DNA of 56,198 nucleotides from an uncultured Oscillospiraceae bacterium (GCA_949745795.1 CATKAZ010000118.1:1-56198), one strand, 5' to 3'; shown: positions 44,238 to 53,494, numbered from the stretch's first letter. Notes: generated from the sequence alone by a model not told the origin. Translations and numbers: made by a program.

Positions 44238-44687
44238 TTATTTTATAGTTATTTTTTCTTCATAAAGGGTAACATATAGCTTAGTACCCCTTATAGTATC
44301 GATTTTTACTATGCTTCCCTCGGGTATTATCGAATTATCTGCGGAAACTGCTTTCCAATCAACGCCGTTAAGCTTTGCACGTCCGGTATCCATTTTATTG
44401 TTTATTTCTTCAATAACGACAGCTGTTTTTCCGACATCAAGTTCCATATTAGTCGGCTGAATTTTTTTTACTGCAAATTTTTTCAGCAAAGGTCTGGTAA
44501 ATAACAGAAGAACTATTGAAACTACAGTAAATACAAGCATCTGAATGCCTAATTCCGCTCCGCATAATGCCATTATAAATGTAACAAGAGCGCCGACTGC
44601 AAACCAAATAGAAATTAACTGAAAGGACGCCAGTTCAGCAACAACCATTACAGCAAATACAGAACCCCAAAATATAAGGTCGTACAT
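44238..44687 (-). CDS. NfeD-like membrane protein
   Basis: 149 residues. Three to four membrane helices (VFAVMVVAELASFQLISIWF, LVTFIMALCGAELGIQMLVF, VVSIVLLLFTRPLLKKFAVK) then a C-terminal OB-fold domain (VGKTAVVIEEINNKMDTGRA, VDWKAVSADNSIIPEGSIVK). This is the short NfeD form without the protease domain. It partners the SPFH protein next to it. Promoter at 44743-44771; a candidate structured RNA lies just upstream of that promoter. Confidence 0.92.
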   Translation of the reverse strand: MYDLIFWGSVFAVMVVAELASFQLISIWFAVGALVTFIMALCGAELGIQMLVFTVVSIVLLLFTRPLLKKFAVKKIQPTNMELDVGKTAVVIEEINNKMDTGRAKLNGVDWKAVSADNSIIPEGSIVKIDTIRGTKLYVTLYEEKITIK

Positions 44688-44742
44688 AGTTTTCTCCTTT
44701 CACAAATATTTGTTATTAATTTTAAGCTTCAAGCTTGTTTAT

Positions 44743-44771
44743 ATTTTATCATATAAATCACAAAAATACAA
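44743..44771 (-). promoter_or_regulatory. Promoter of nfeD-SPFH
   Basis: On the minus strand: TTGTAT (44766-44771), 17-base spacer, TAAAAT (44743-44748). Confidence 0.5.
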
Positions 44772-44808
44772 CAGTCAAAAAACGATAATTTTGACCTTTT
44801 TTGACTGT
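44771..44808 (-). terminator. Inverted repeat upstream of nfeD, possible terminator of candidate RNA
   Basis: ACAGTCAAAAAA/TTTTTTGACTGT, a perfect 12-base stem with a 14-base loop. The T-run falls inside the 3' arm, so strength is uncertain. Confidence 0.45.
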
Positions 44809-44869
44809 TTTCACGTGATTTATTAAACCTAACCCCCGGAACTTACCGGCATAAGCCGGTGCTTGTTCC
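44809..44869 (-). ncRNA. Candidate structured leader or small RNA upstream of nfeD
   Basis: On the minus strand an extended -10 (TGATATAAT, 44875-44883) is followed about seven bases later by GGGAACAAGC, ACCGGCTTATGCCGGT and AAGTTCCGGGGG. The inner 6-base-pair hairpin (44845-44860) is enclosed by a GGAAC/GTTCC stem with an AAGC/AA internal loop, and is followed by GGGGGTTAGG. It is much more GC-rich and structured than the surrounding AT-rich DNA. The inverted repeat at 44771-44808 could end it. I match it to no known riboswitch or RNA family. Confidence 0.4.
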
Positions 44870-44931
44870 CTCAAATTATATCATATGCTCTTAAATACTC
44901 GTTCATACTTAAAATTTCTTTTTATTTCAAT

Positions 44932-45120
44932 TTAACTATTTTTTTCATGAATACATTTACATGATTTATCCAAAAGTTCTCTTTGTGCAACAATAGTCTC
45001 CAGAGTATCTCCAAGCTGTGTAAAAACCGCTCCCCATACTGCAAGTTCATCATTATTAAACTTTGATGCAAACATATTTGCAAATGCAGTTATTGAAGCC
45101 GTTAATTCGCATGGCGTCAA
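44932..45120 (-). CDS. DUF6774 small protein
   Basis: 62 residues from a TTG at 45120, chosen because AGGAGG lies seven bases upstream; an ATG at 45141 would place this ribosome site inside the gene. PCELTASITAFANMFASKFN and AVFTQLGDTLETIVAQREL match the DUF6774 pattern I remember (CEL...T.LA..., L.QLGDTLATI...). It ends in CKCIHEKNS. No signal peptide. The function is unknown. A TATAAT sits about 20 bases upstream, so the leader is very short. Confidence 0.75.
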   Translation of the reverse strand: MTPCELTASITAFANMFASKFNNDELAVWGAVFTQLGDTLETIVAQRELLDKSCKCIHEKNS

Positions 45121-45276
45121 GCTACCACCTCCTGTAACCATTATATGCCTAAATTTTTATTTTTGAAACATAATTTTTTTAATTATCTGCCATATTATTT
45201 AACAACAAATCTATAAAAAATACTCATAAATTCTAAAATAACTGAACCGAAATCAATTTTACTATTTTAAAAAGTA

Positions 45277-45305
45277 TTGTACTAACCGCTAATAAATGGT
45301 ATAAT
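45277..45305 (+). promoter_or_regulatory. Promoter of GH8-dockerin pseudogene
   Basis: TTGTAC (45277-45282), 17-base spacer, TATAAT (45300-45305). GGAGG (45322-45326) precedes the ATG at 45333. Confidence 0.65.
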
Positions 45306-45332
45306 GATAAAAAATAAATTCGGAGGTCTATT

Positions 45333-46774
45333 ATGAATTGGAAACATAAAATAGCGGCTTTTATGTCATTACCTGTATTTTTACAAGCTTCATTGGCAAT
45401 GTCATGTACGGCAGCTAAAATCGAATCGAAAAAAACAGCAGTCCTCTCAGAAGATACAACAGCTTTTATGAAACTTGGAAAGATAAGTATCTTACTCAAG
45501 ATACTTACGTTGCCAATGAAACTCAGTATTATGTAAAATACAGCGAAGAAAAGTACAACGGTAATAATGTATCTGTTCCGGTTACCGTTTCCGAAGCACA
45601 CGGTTATGGTATGTTGATTACGGTAACTATGGCTGAATATGATTCTCAGGCAAAATCATACTTTGACGGCATGTACCGTTTTTTCAAAGCGCATACCAGT
45701 GATATCGGTTCACATCTTATGTCTTGGCAGCAATGCGACAACGGTACCGCATTAATCGACGGTGCAGATGACGGCAGTATGACAGAAGGCTTCTGCGATT
45801 CCGCAACTGACGGTGATATGGATATAGCTTATGCTCTGTTACTGGCAGATTCTATCTGGGGAAGTGACGGAGAAATTGATTACCATGCCGAAGCAAAAGC
45901 TGTAATCAATGATATTATGAAATATGATGTCAATCACGAATACTGGACTCTTACTCTGGGAGATTGGGTTTCACAATGCAGCAAATCCGATCCGTATTAT
46001 TCTGCAACTCGCAGTTCAGATTTTATTGTACAGTATCTTCCGGTATTTGCCGAGGTTACCGGTGATAATAACTGGATGAAGGTATATGACACAACCTACA
46101 ACATCATTAATACTATTGTTTCGGATTATAACACCGGACTTCTTCCGGACTTTGTAATAAGAAACTCATCCGGAAAATATGTTCCTGCACCTGCTAACTT
46201 CTTAGAAAGCGATTATGACGGATATTACTATTACAACAGCTGCCGTACTCCATGGAGAATCGGTATGGATTATCTCGTAAACAAAAATGAAGATGCTCTT
46301 GCTTTTGTAAATACAATTAATTCTTTTATGATAAAGAATACAAATAATGATCCATGGGAAATCAAAGCCGGATACAAACCGGACGGTACACAAGTTGAGG
46401 ACTATAATGATCTTTGCTTCACAGCACCTTTCCTTGTTTCAGCAGCCTGCACGGATAATATCGAATGGCATGATGCAGTACGTGATACTGTAATCAATTA
46501 CGGAGATGACGTTTATTACGGAGATACTATTAAAATGCTATGCCTTATTGCAGACGACAGCGGGTGGCTTGTTCCGAGCAAAACCGAAATTTTCGGTGAT
46601 ATAGACATGAACGGAACTTTCTCCGTTACAGATATAGTTTTACTGCAAAAATATTTGATAAAATCAGAAACACTAAGTATAGAACAAGGAAAAATTGCAG
46701 ATGTCAATAAGGATAACTCAGTAAACATTTTTGATCTAATCTTACTAAAAAGAACTTTGACAACAATGTTATAA
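45333..46774 (+). pseudogene. GH8 glycoside hydrolase with dockerin, frameshifted
   Basis: A signal peptide (MNWKHKIAAFMSLPVFLQAS...) is in frame from the ATG at 45333. The catalytic domain is in another frame from about 45467 to the stop at 46774. Adding one T to the T4 run at 45464-45467 restores a 480-residue protein reading TTAFYETWKDKYLTQDTYV. GH8 landmarks: VSEAHGYGMLITV with the acid Glu, FCDSATDGDMDIAYALLLAD, and YYYNSCRTPWRIGMDYL, where Asn takes the place of the Asp base of subfamily GH8a, suggesting the chitosanase/lichenase-type subfamily. The C-terminal dockerin has repeats DIDMNGTFSVTDIVLL and DVNKDNSVNIFDLILL. Promoter, ribosome site and terminator are intact, so the lesion may be recent. 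A sequencing error cannot be excluded. Confidence 0.85.
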
Positions 46775-46790
46775 ACTTAAATTTATTTTT

Positions 46791-46824
46791 AATCAGGCAG
46801 TTCACTAAGTGAACTGCCTGATTT
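46791..46824. terminator. Terminator after GH8 gene
   Basis: AATCAGGCAGTTCACT paired with AGTGAACTGCCTGATT around one A, then TT. The A/T-rich flanks make it usable for the convergent trxB transcript too. Confidence 0.8.
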
Positions 46825-46847
46825 TACACAAAGTAAAAAAATGTTTA

Positions 46848-47759
46848 TCAAATTTTCTTCGATATAAATTCTTCAGCCGAATATATGCAATTGGCTCCGT
46901 CTGATACGGCTGTTACAACCTGCCTTAAACTTTTAGTTCTAACATCACCGGCTGCAAAAAATCCGGGAACAGAAGTAATGCCGTCTTCATCTGCAATTAC
47001 ATACCCGTTTTTGTCTAGCTTTACAAAATCTTTCAGCAAACCTGAATTGGGTATAGTTCCTACAGCCACAAATATACCGTCTGTAGATAATTTTTCTTCT
47101 TTTCCGTCATGTAATGTTTTTAAAGCGTTGACATTAATATTCCCAATAATTTCAATTGGTACTGAATTTAAAATAATTTCTATTTTTTCAGTACTCCGTA
47201 CTTTTTCCTGAAGACTTGCACTTCCTCTAAACTCATTTCTGCGATGAATCAAATAGACCTTATCAGCCATTCTCGAAAGAAGAAGCGCATCTCCTAATGC
47301 AGTATCGCCGCCGCCTATAACAGCCACTGTTTTATCTTTATAAAACGCCCCGTCACATACCGCACAATATGAAACACCCTTACCTGTAAATTCTGCTTCT
47401 CCCTTTATTTCCAGCTTACGTCGATAAGTACCGGCTGCATAAATCACTGCTTTAGCTTCAATTTTATTTTTATCGGCAAATTCAACTGTAAAAATACTGC
47501 CGATTTTCTTTATTTCAACAACCTCTCCTTCATAAAATTCAGCGCCGAGTTTTATTGCATGAGTACGAAATTTTTCTCCGAGAGCATAACCGCTTTCACC
47601 CCAAAGTCCCAGATAATTGTCAACCTGTTCACTTTCAGTAATCTGTCCCGCTGAACCATAAACCTTTTCTGCAATTACAGTTTTAAGCTGTGCACGGCTG
47701 GCATAAACTGATGCCGAAAGACCGGCCGGACCGCTTCCGATTATAACAATATCGTACAT
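46848..47759 (-). CDS. trxB: Thioredoxin reductase
   Basis: 303 residues. The FAD motif IIGSGPAGLSASVYASRAQL, the redox pair CAVCDGAFYKDK, the NAD(P) motif AVIGGGDTALGDALLLSRMA with HRRNEFRGSASLQEK, and the final FAD segment VPGFFAAGDVRTKSLRQVVT fit bacterial TrxB. It reduces thioredoxin. Single gene. No thioredoxin lies next to it. Confidence 0.94.
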   Translation of the reverse strand: MYDIVIIGSGPAGLSASVYASRAQLKTVIAEKVYGSAGQITESEQVDNYLGLWGESGYALGEKFRTHAIKLGAEFYEGEVVEIKKIGSIFTVEFADKNKIEAKAVIYAAGTYRRKLEIKGEAEFTGKGVSYCAVCDGAFYKDKTVAVIGGGDTALGDALLLSRMADKVYLIHRRNEFRGSASLQEKVRSTEKIEIILNSVPIEIIGNINVNALKTLHDGKEEKLSTDGIFVAVGTIPNSGLLKDFVKLDKNGYVIADEDGITSVPGFFAAGDVRTKSLRQVVTAVSDGANCIYSAEEFISKKI

Positions 47760-47855
47760 ATTCCCTCCGAATGTATAATTTAGCCAATTTATTCACAAAC
47801 ATGTTTCAATATTTTATTATGTTCAATTTTTTCCGATTTAATCGATATTTGTTCA

Positions 47856-49085
47856 TTAAGCCTTTTCGAATACCGATGTAACAAGCATACACTCATCTGT
47901 GGTTTCTGCAAAAATTTCTCCTCCCATTTTGTTCATAATCTGACGGCAAATATACAATCCCAATCCGCTTCCGTTTACATTTTCCGCATTTGACCCTCTC
48001 CAAAAACTGTCAAAAATATGTGTCATTTCATTATCCGGCAAAGCACTTCCGCTATTGGAAACAGTTATAAGACGACAATTTTCTTCATCTGAAAAATCTA
48101 TACGTATATAATTACCATTACCGTATTTAACAGCATTTTCAATTATATTCTGCAAAACCTCAACGCTTCGGTCTAAATCACCTTTTAATATACAGTCGCT
48201 GAAATCCGATATAAAAAAGTCTATCTTATTTAATTCCAGTTTATCAAAATAATATTCCTTAATTTTATCAATAAGATCATGTAAATAAAATTCACCTTTA
48301 ACTACTTCAATCGATAAAAAATCCTCAGTAGTAGCTTTCACGATCTGAGAAACATAATTTTCTATTTCATCTGCTTTCGTGCTAATTCCTCTAATTGCTG
48401 CTAATTGCATTTCCTTATCAGAATATAAATGTTTTGATAATGCCTGAGAATATAATTTTATTGCAGATAACGGTGTTTTAATATCATGAGATAGGGATAA
48501 TAAAAGTGTTTTCTTCTCCTTTTGCAGTTTTAATTCTTCTAATTTCTGCTGTTCCAGTTTTTCTCTTAGCAGATCAAGTCCCCATGTAAAGCGTCCGAAA
48601 AATTTACTTCGGCTTTCCTTTAAGGGAACGGTCAGATTTCCTCTTGAAAGCTCATAAGGCATATTTTTTATTCGTTCAAAGGGAACTATAATTTTTATTC
48701 CGACAAAAAGCATTACTGAAAGTATTAGCAATGTCATTACCGTTAAAATCATATTTGTAAAAATTATTTTTCCCGAATTATGAATCATACCTATTGAATA
48801 TTCAATTCTATATAATTCCCCGTTCACATTTCGTATGACATAATCCGAATTTACTCCATACAAAAATTCCCTGCTGCCATCTGATTTTATAACAGCTGTA
48901 ATCATCGGATAATCTGACATGTCAAATCTGCCGTCATCTGATATATCGGTACAAAGACGTTCAATCTGCACTTTATATTCACGTCCCGACTCATTTTTAC
49001 TATTTAACAAATAAACATTTAAAACAACAAATAACATAATAATTATCGTCAATACAATTGCAAACAGCATTCTGTAAGATTTCAT
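47856..49085 (-). CDS. Sensor histidine kinase
   Basis: 409 residues. Two membrane helices (about 6-26 and 105-130) flank an extracellular loop of ~80 residues; then HAMP, HisKA with the phospho-acceptor in LSLSHDIKTPLSAIKLYSQA, and the ATPase with NIIENAVKYGNG, DNEMTHIFDSFWRG and GSGLGLYICRQIMNKMGG. The extracellular loop separates it from BceS-type kinases, which have almost none. Its start overlaps the response regulator stop (ATGA). It probably controls the adjacent ABC exporter. Confidence 0.93.
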   Translation of the reverse strand: MKSYRMLFAIVLTIIIMLFVVLNVYLLNSKNESGREYKVQIERLCTDISDDGRFDMSDYPMITAVIKSDGSREFLYGVNSDYVIRNVNGELYRIEYSIGMIHNSGKIIFTNMILTVMTLLILSVMLFVGIKIIVPFERIKNMPYELSRGNLTVPLKESRSKFFGRFTWGLDLLREKLEQQKLEELKLQKEKKTLLLSLSHDIKTPLSAIKLYSQALSKHLYSDKEMQLAAIRGISTKADEIENYVSQIVKATTEDFLSIEVVKGEFYLHDLIDKIKEYYFDKLELNKIDFFISDFSDCILKGDLDRSVEVLQNIIENAVKYGNGNYIRIDFSDEENCRLITVSNSGSALPDNEMTHIFDSFWRGSNAENVNGSGLGLYICRQIMNKMGGEIFAETTDECMLVTSVFEKA

Positions 49086-49753
49086 ATCTGCTCCTCAAAT
49101 CTATATCCTCTTCCCCAAACAGTAATAATTTTTAACGGCTTTTTCGGATCATCTTCGATTTTTTCTCTTATCCATTTTATATGCACTGTTAAAGTCTGCA
49201 TTTCCGAAGCACTATCGCTTCCCCAAATTTGATTAAAAATATATTCTTTATTCAAAGTCCTGCCCCTGTTTTCTATAAGCATAAGCAGCAATTCAAATTC
49301 CTTTGCAGTCATATCAATCAAAGCTCCGTTTTTATATACTATATGATTTATCTTATCAAGTTTAAGATTTCCAATCGTTATTTCATCAAGAGCATATCTG
49401 CGTTTAAATATTCCACTGATCTTTGCCAAAAGTATATCAATGTCATAAGGCTTTTCAATATAATCGTCTGCACCTAAAGTCAAGCCGTTCAATTTATCGT
49501 CCTTATCTGTTTTGGCGCTTACAATTATTATAGGAACATTGCTATGATCACGAATTTTTGAACATATGGAAAAACCATCTGCTCCGGGAAGCATTATATC
49601 CAGAACAATAAGCCTTGCACCGTATTTTTCATACAATGACAAGGCCTTTTCTCCATTTTCTGCAATAGAAACCGTATAACTTTCAGCACGCAGGAAATCA
49701 CAGAGCAATTCTGCGATTTCCTTATTATCCTCCACTATAATTATATCTATCAC
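49082..49753 (-). CDS. OmpR-family response regulator
   Basis: 223 residues. Receiver domain: IVEDNKEIAELLCDFL, phospho-acceptor Asp in LIVLDIMLPGADGFSI, then VSAKTDKDDKLNGLTLGADD and YIEKPYD. C-terminal winged helix: TAKEFELLLMLIENRGRTLN, VHIKWIREKIEDDPKKPLKI, TVWGRGYRFE. Partner of the downstream kinase; lies 1 base after the ABC ATPase gene. Confidence 0.95.
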   Translation of the reverse strand: MIDIIIVEDNKEIAELLCDFLRAESYTVSIAENGEKALSLYEKYGARLIVLDIMLPGADGFSICSKIRDHSNVPIIIVSAKTDKDDKLNGLTLGADDYIEKPYDIDILLAKISGIFKRRYALDEITIGNLKLDKINHIVYKNGALIDMTAKEFELLLMLIENRGRTLNKEYIFNQIWGSDSASEMQTLTVHIKWIREKIEDDPKKPLKIITVWGRGYRFEEQI

Positions 49754-49754
49754 T

Positions 49755-50522
49755 TTACCAACCCATTTCCATAAGCCAATTACTCAGCAACCTTTCCCGT
49801 TCCCTCAGCTGGGAATCGGAAGGACACCTTTCTAAATTATACTCTCCTTTTATATTTCCGTCAACTAGATAAAGAACTCTTGTACATTTTGCCGCAACTT
49901 TAACATCATGAGTCACAAGCATTATAGTCGTCCCCTCTGAATTAACTTTAGAAAGCTCACGCATAACCTCTTCCGAAGATGTACGATTAAGAGCGCCGGT
50001 AGGTTCGTCTGCAAAAATCATTTCCGGACGGTTTATCATACTTCGGCATATACAAGCTCTCTGCAACTGTCCGCCGGAAACCTCATTAATATCATTATCT
50101 GCAATCTCAATTATTCCCAGCTTACGCATTAACTTTTGTCCTCTCTGAACAGTTTCCTTACGGCTTTCATTAATTTTATCCGATTGACATGCAGGAAGAA
50201 TAATATTATCTAATATTGTTAGATTTTTCAGCATATACATCTGTTGAAAAATAAAGCCCATTTTATTCAGGCGAAGTGCTGCCAATTCCTTTGCATTGAG
50301 CTTTGATATATTACTGCCGCAGAAGCTTACATCTCCGGCAGTAATGCTGTCCATTCCCGAAACAGAGTATAAGAGTGTTGATTTTCCCGAACCGGAAGGT
50401 CCCATAACCGCAACCATTTCGCCGTCCGCAACAGTAAAGCTTACATTTTTCAGTATGTTATTCTGACGCTTATTTACAATATAGGTCTTACATAAATTCT
50501 TTACATCTAAAATTATATTCAT
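49755..50522 (-). CDS. ABC transporter ATPase (MacB/LolD type)
   Basis: 255 residues. Walker A GPSGSGKSTLL, Q-loop FIFQQMYMLKNLT, signature EVSGGQLQRACICR, Walker B MIFADEPTGALN, H-loop VTHDVKVAAKC. It works with the FtsX-type permease upstream. With the two-component genes this forms a permease-ATPase-RR-HK unit, the layout used for antimicrobial-peptide sensing and export in Firmicutes. Confidence 0.94.
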   Translation of the reverse strand: MNIILDVKNLCKTYIVNKRQNNILKNVSFTVADGEMVAVMGPSGSGKSTLLYSVSGMDSITAGDVSFCGSNISKLNAKELAALRLNKMGFIFQQMYMLKNLTILDNIILPACQSDKINESRKETVQRGQKLMRKLGIIEIADNDINEVSGGQLQRACICRSMINRPEMIFADEPTGALNRTSSEEVMRELSKVNSEGTTIMLVTHDVKVAAKCTRVLYLVDGNIKGEYNLERCPSDSQLRERERLLSNWLMEMGW

Positions 50523-50541
50523 ATCAAATACTCTCCTTTAA

Positions 50542-52893
50542 CTATTCTATATTTGAAACTTCAAAAGCAGATATTTTTCTAAGCTGAAATGAAGTGATCC
50601 ACGCTGCTAAAACAGTAACAACAAATATAATTAACGGATAGAATAAATATACTTTTATCGGTACAATTTCAAATTTAATACTCACGGCTCCCATCATCTT
50701 AAATATCGGTTCTATAGTAAGCTTTGATAATGGTGTCGAAAGGAGCGTACAAAAAACAATTGAAATCAGCAGAATAATTCCTATTCTGATAGTTTGCCAT
50801 GCAATTAATGAAGAATCATTAAAACCTATTGCCTTAAGAATCGCCAGCTCACCTTTTTCCTTAACAATAAAGCTTTTTACCATTAAAACAGTAACAAGTA
50901 TATTTACACATAAAACTAACGCCAGTATCAGATTTCTTATATTACCTATCTGTCCTGAAATATCTCCTATCATGTAACCTATATATTCACCCGGAGTAAA
51001 AATTTTATTATCAGGTTCAACTTTCTCAAGCAAAGCTTTTCTTTGATTAAGTTCATCTTCATCCGGAAAATCCGAATACTTAACTTGTATACCGAAGCAT
51101 CCGTTTACATAGCTGTAATCAAGCTCTTCATCCTGATAAAATCTTATTCCCTCACCCAAATTATTCATAGACTGCAAAGTTGCGGTTATAATATATTCTT
51201 TTATCTGATCTCCGTTTTTAACTTCTACAGTATCACCTATATTAGCACCGATTCTATCGGCTACAAGCTTTGAAATTGCAATTTCATCATTTTTCTGCGG
51301 AGCAGTTCCCTCAAGGTATGCATACATATCTGTAGTTACGTCTCCCAGTCCCTGAAATGCAAGGGACGACTCTTTTTTACCTTTATATGAAACAGTCATA
51401 CGGAATGTTGCCTCTTGAAAAACCTTAGCTTCAATATTGTTTTTATCAAGCACATTTTTTATATTATTCAGCTTATCAGTCATTACCTTTTTATAATCGG
51501 TATTTGAAATAAACAACAGCTCCTGACTGATCACATGATTACATTCAGCCATATTGAACAATGTAACACGACTGTCTGATTGAAGTGTGTTTATGGTATT
51601 TTCCGGAATAATTATCAAAAGCAAGCCTAGTATAAAAATCACGATCATAGCGATAAATCTTTTTAATCCACTGAAAATATCATTTAATGCCATAAAAATT
51701 ATGGGAGAAAATCTTAATTTTTTTAAGCTTATAATGCTCTTTTCGGAATAACGTTCTCCATTTTCTCCGTTTCTTATTGCATCAATTGGAGAAATTTTTT
51801 TTATTTTTCTTGTACAGAAATAGCAAAATAACACTACAACAGCTGCTGTACCTGCTGCACATACAATATTCAGCACAACATTATTCTGATTAGGAATTAT
51901 AATATTTTTTGCAACATCTTTCATCATTATCTTTCCGAATGGAATACTGAAAAACAGTCCTATTGAAGCTCCAGCAAGAGAAATTGCAAGATACTTTACT
52001 ATATAAAGCCCTCTGATTTTTCTGTTACTGATGCCGATAGCTTTCATTACGCCAATTTCACGAAATTCTTCACTCATGGTAAAATTAATAGTAAAACGCA
52101 GAATCACCATAGATATCAATATCAAGCATACACTTACAATCAACATTACCAATGCTATAAGCATATCCATAAAATACATTCTTTTTATCGCACTCTTATC
52201 CAAATTAAAAAGTGTGTTCAGTTCCAGGTTATAAAATTTATCTAAATATTCTTCGTCATCAGTATAAACATTTATTGAATTCATAATTACTGTATCTTTA
52301 TCATAAAAATATTTAAAATCATTTTCACTCACTATAAATCTTGTAGTTCCAATACTTTCCGAGCCAAATTCAGCGTCCTTAGTACTTCCTTTTAAAGTAA
52401 ATTCTTTTGTTTTATCTCCAATAGTAATTTGAATCCTACTATTTTCCGAAAAATTATATTGTTCTTCATTAAATAAAGCCGATGTTATATATATTTCACC
52501 GTCTTTTACACTAGTAATTTCTTTATCACCGCTGTCAAAAACTTTTATCGAATTTTTTAAGCCTGATATACATATAGACCCTGAATATTCAAATTTGCTG
52601 CCATCTAGTTTAATTTCGTTAGAATCAATCATCATAAGATCCAATGATTTGAAGTTATAATTATTTTCATTAACAAATTCTTCAAACCGTTTTGTTGAAT
52701 TACTGTCAGTTGTTAAAAACCAATAATCGGGAACTTCTGCCATTTCAAAATAAGTGTCCAATGCAGTCATAACCGATATCATATTATTTGCACTGCTGGA
52801 AATAAACGTTGCCGCAAGCATAATAAAAATCAGCAAAATTACATTCATAGTTTTTTTACGTTTTAAATCTTTTTTTATTATTCTAAAGTACAT
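50542..52893 (-). CDS. FtsX/MacB-like ABC permease, duplicated
   Basis: 783 residues. One N-terminal helix (NVILLIFIMLAATFISSSAN), a first extracellular region (about 45-235), a three-helix FtsX core with EFREIGVMKAIGISNRKIRG, then a further helix (IAMIVIFILGLLLIIIPENT), a second extracellular region (about 435-640) and a second FtsX core with VKEKGELAILKAIGFNDSSL. The duplicated FtsX/MacB layout with two extracellular domains differs from BceB. It may export or sense peptides; the substrate is unknown. First gene of the four-gene operon. Confidence 0.9.
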   Translation of the reverse strand: MYFRIIKKDLKRKKTMNVILLIFIMLAATFISSSANNMISVMTALDTYFEMAEVPDYWFLTTDSNSTKRFEEFVNENNYNFKSLDLMMIDSNEIKLDGSKFEYSGSICISGLKNSIKVFDSGDKEITSVKDGEIYITSALFNEEQYNFSENSRIQITIGDKTKEFTLKGSTKDAEFGSESIGTTRFIVSENDFKYFYDKDTVIMNSINVYTDDEEYLDKFYNLELNTLFNLDKSAIKRMYFMDMLIALVMLIVSVCLILISMVILRFTINFTMSEEFREIGVMKAIGISNRKIRGLYIVKYLAISLAGASIGLFFSIPFGKIMMKDVAKNIIIPNQNNVVLNIVCAAGTAAVVVLFCYFCTRKIKKISPIDAIRNGENGERYSEKSIISLKKLRFSPIIFMALNDIFSGLKRFIAMIVIFILGLLLIIIPENTINTLQSDSRVTLFNMAECNHVISQELLFISNTDYKKVMTDKLNNIKNVLDKNNIEAKVFQEATFRMTVSYKGKKESSLAFQGLGDVTTDMYAYLEGTAPQKNDEIAISKLVADRIGANIGDTVEVKNGDQIKEYIITATLQSMNNLGEGIRFYQDEELDYSYVNGCFGIQVKYSDFPDEDELNQRKALLEKVEPDNKIFTPGEYIGYMIGDISGQIGNIRNLILALVLCVNILVTVLMVKSFIVKEKGELAILKAIGFNDSSLIAWQTIRIGIILLISIVFCTLLSTPLSKLTIEPIFKMMGAVSIKFEIVPIKVYLFYPLIIFVVTVLAAWITSFQLRKISAFEVSNIE

Positions 52894-52922
52894 ACTACTT
52901 CTCCTTTCTATGTTGTGATTAC

Positions 52923-52955
52923 ATTATAGCATATAAATTATTAAGAAGTCCTTAA
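52923..52955 (-). promoter_or_regulatory. Promoter and palindrome upstream of the ABC permease operon
   Basis: On the minus strand an extended -10 TGCTATAAT (52923-52930) has no recognisable -35. Instead the palindrome TTAAG-GACTT-CTTAA (52941-52955) covers the -35 position. A weak -35 overlaid by a palindrome is typical of a response-regulator-activated promoter, so it may be the binding site of the encoded OmpR-type regulator. Confidence 0.5.
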
Positions 52956-53000
52956 ATATTTTTATAAATTTTACAACTAAGCATCTGAAATCTTACAAAT

Positions 53001-53026
53001 AAAAAAGAGCGGTAACCCGCTCTTTT
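53001..53026. terminator. Bidirectional terminator after effector-binding gene
   Basis: AAAAGAGCGG/CCGCTCTTTT with a four-base loop. It ends the minus-strand gene at 53051 and insulates the ABC operon promoter. Confidence 0.85.
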
Positions 53027-53050
53027 AACTATATCTAAATTTTTTCATGT

Positions 53051-53494
53051 TTATTTTAATGAAACATAAATATTTATCTCTGCAATTCCATTCTCATTGC
53101 TAACATATTCTTCAAAATCACCCGCAAAACTTCTATCCAACGGTATTGACCAAATCCTTTCCCAGGCCTGTGAAACATCTTTTACCACATCTCCTTTAAC
53201 TTTAAATAAAGCAAATTTTCCTCCGGGAATCTTTTTAATATTCAACTCCGTATCAGCTTCTGTAACTTCTGCACCTATTGTAACATCATAAGTCATGTCA
53301 GCAAAATCATAATTAGAATATAAACCTATACAGTATTCATTTGCTTTGTTTTTCATAGATTCCCAAATTCCCTTACTCATAAAATCCTGCCAAAGACCTC
53401 CGATTATCTTCTGACATTCAGGATCATTATTTCCTGTTCTTGCCGTAATTCCAACAACGGTTTTTTCTTCAAGATTTACAATTTCATAATTCAT
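53051..53494 (-). CDS. GyrI-like / AraC effector-binding-domain protein
   Basis: 147 residues. Matches stand-alone GyrI-like (SOUL-related) small-molecule-binding domains: MNYEIVNLEEKTVVGITART, then IGLYSNYDFADMTYDVTIGA, IPGGKFALFKVKGDVVKDV, AWERIWSIPLDRSF and a terminal INIYVSLK strand. No DNA-binding part. It may bind or sequester a hydrophobic compound. The divergent-looking palindrome upstream of it (53539-53566) suggests control by the WYL regulator encoded just upstream. Confidence 0.85.
   Translation of the reverse strand: MNYEIVNLEEKTVVGITARTGNNDPECQKIIGGLWQDFMSKGIWESMKNKANEYCIGLYSNYDFADMTYDVTIGAEVTEADTELNIKKIPGGKFALFKVKGDVVKDVSQAWERIWSIPLDRSFAGDFEEYVSNENGIAEINIYVSLK

Noticed and set aside
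45233..45601. 122-codon minus-strand frame over the 5' part of the GH8 gene
   Set aside because: It is antisense to the signal peptide and early domain of a recognisable GH8 gene and has no family features.
47856..52893. Classical BceRSAB bacitracin-resistance module
   Set aside because: The kinase has a sizeable extracellular loop and the permease shows a duplicated FtsX layout with two extracellular regions, unlike BceS and BceB.
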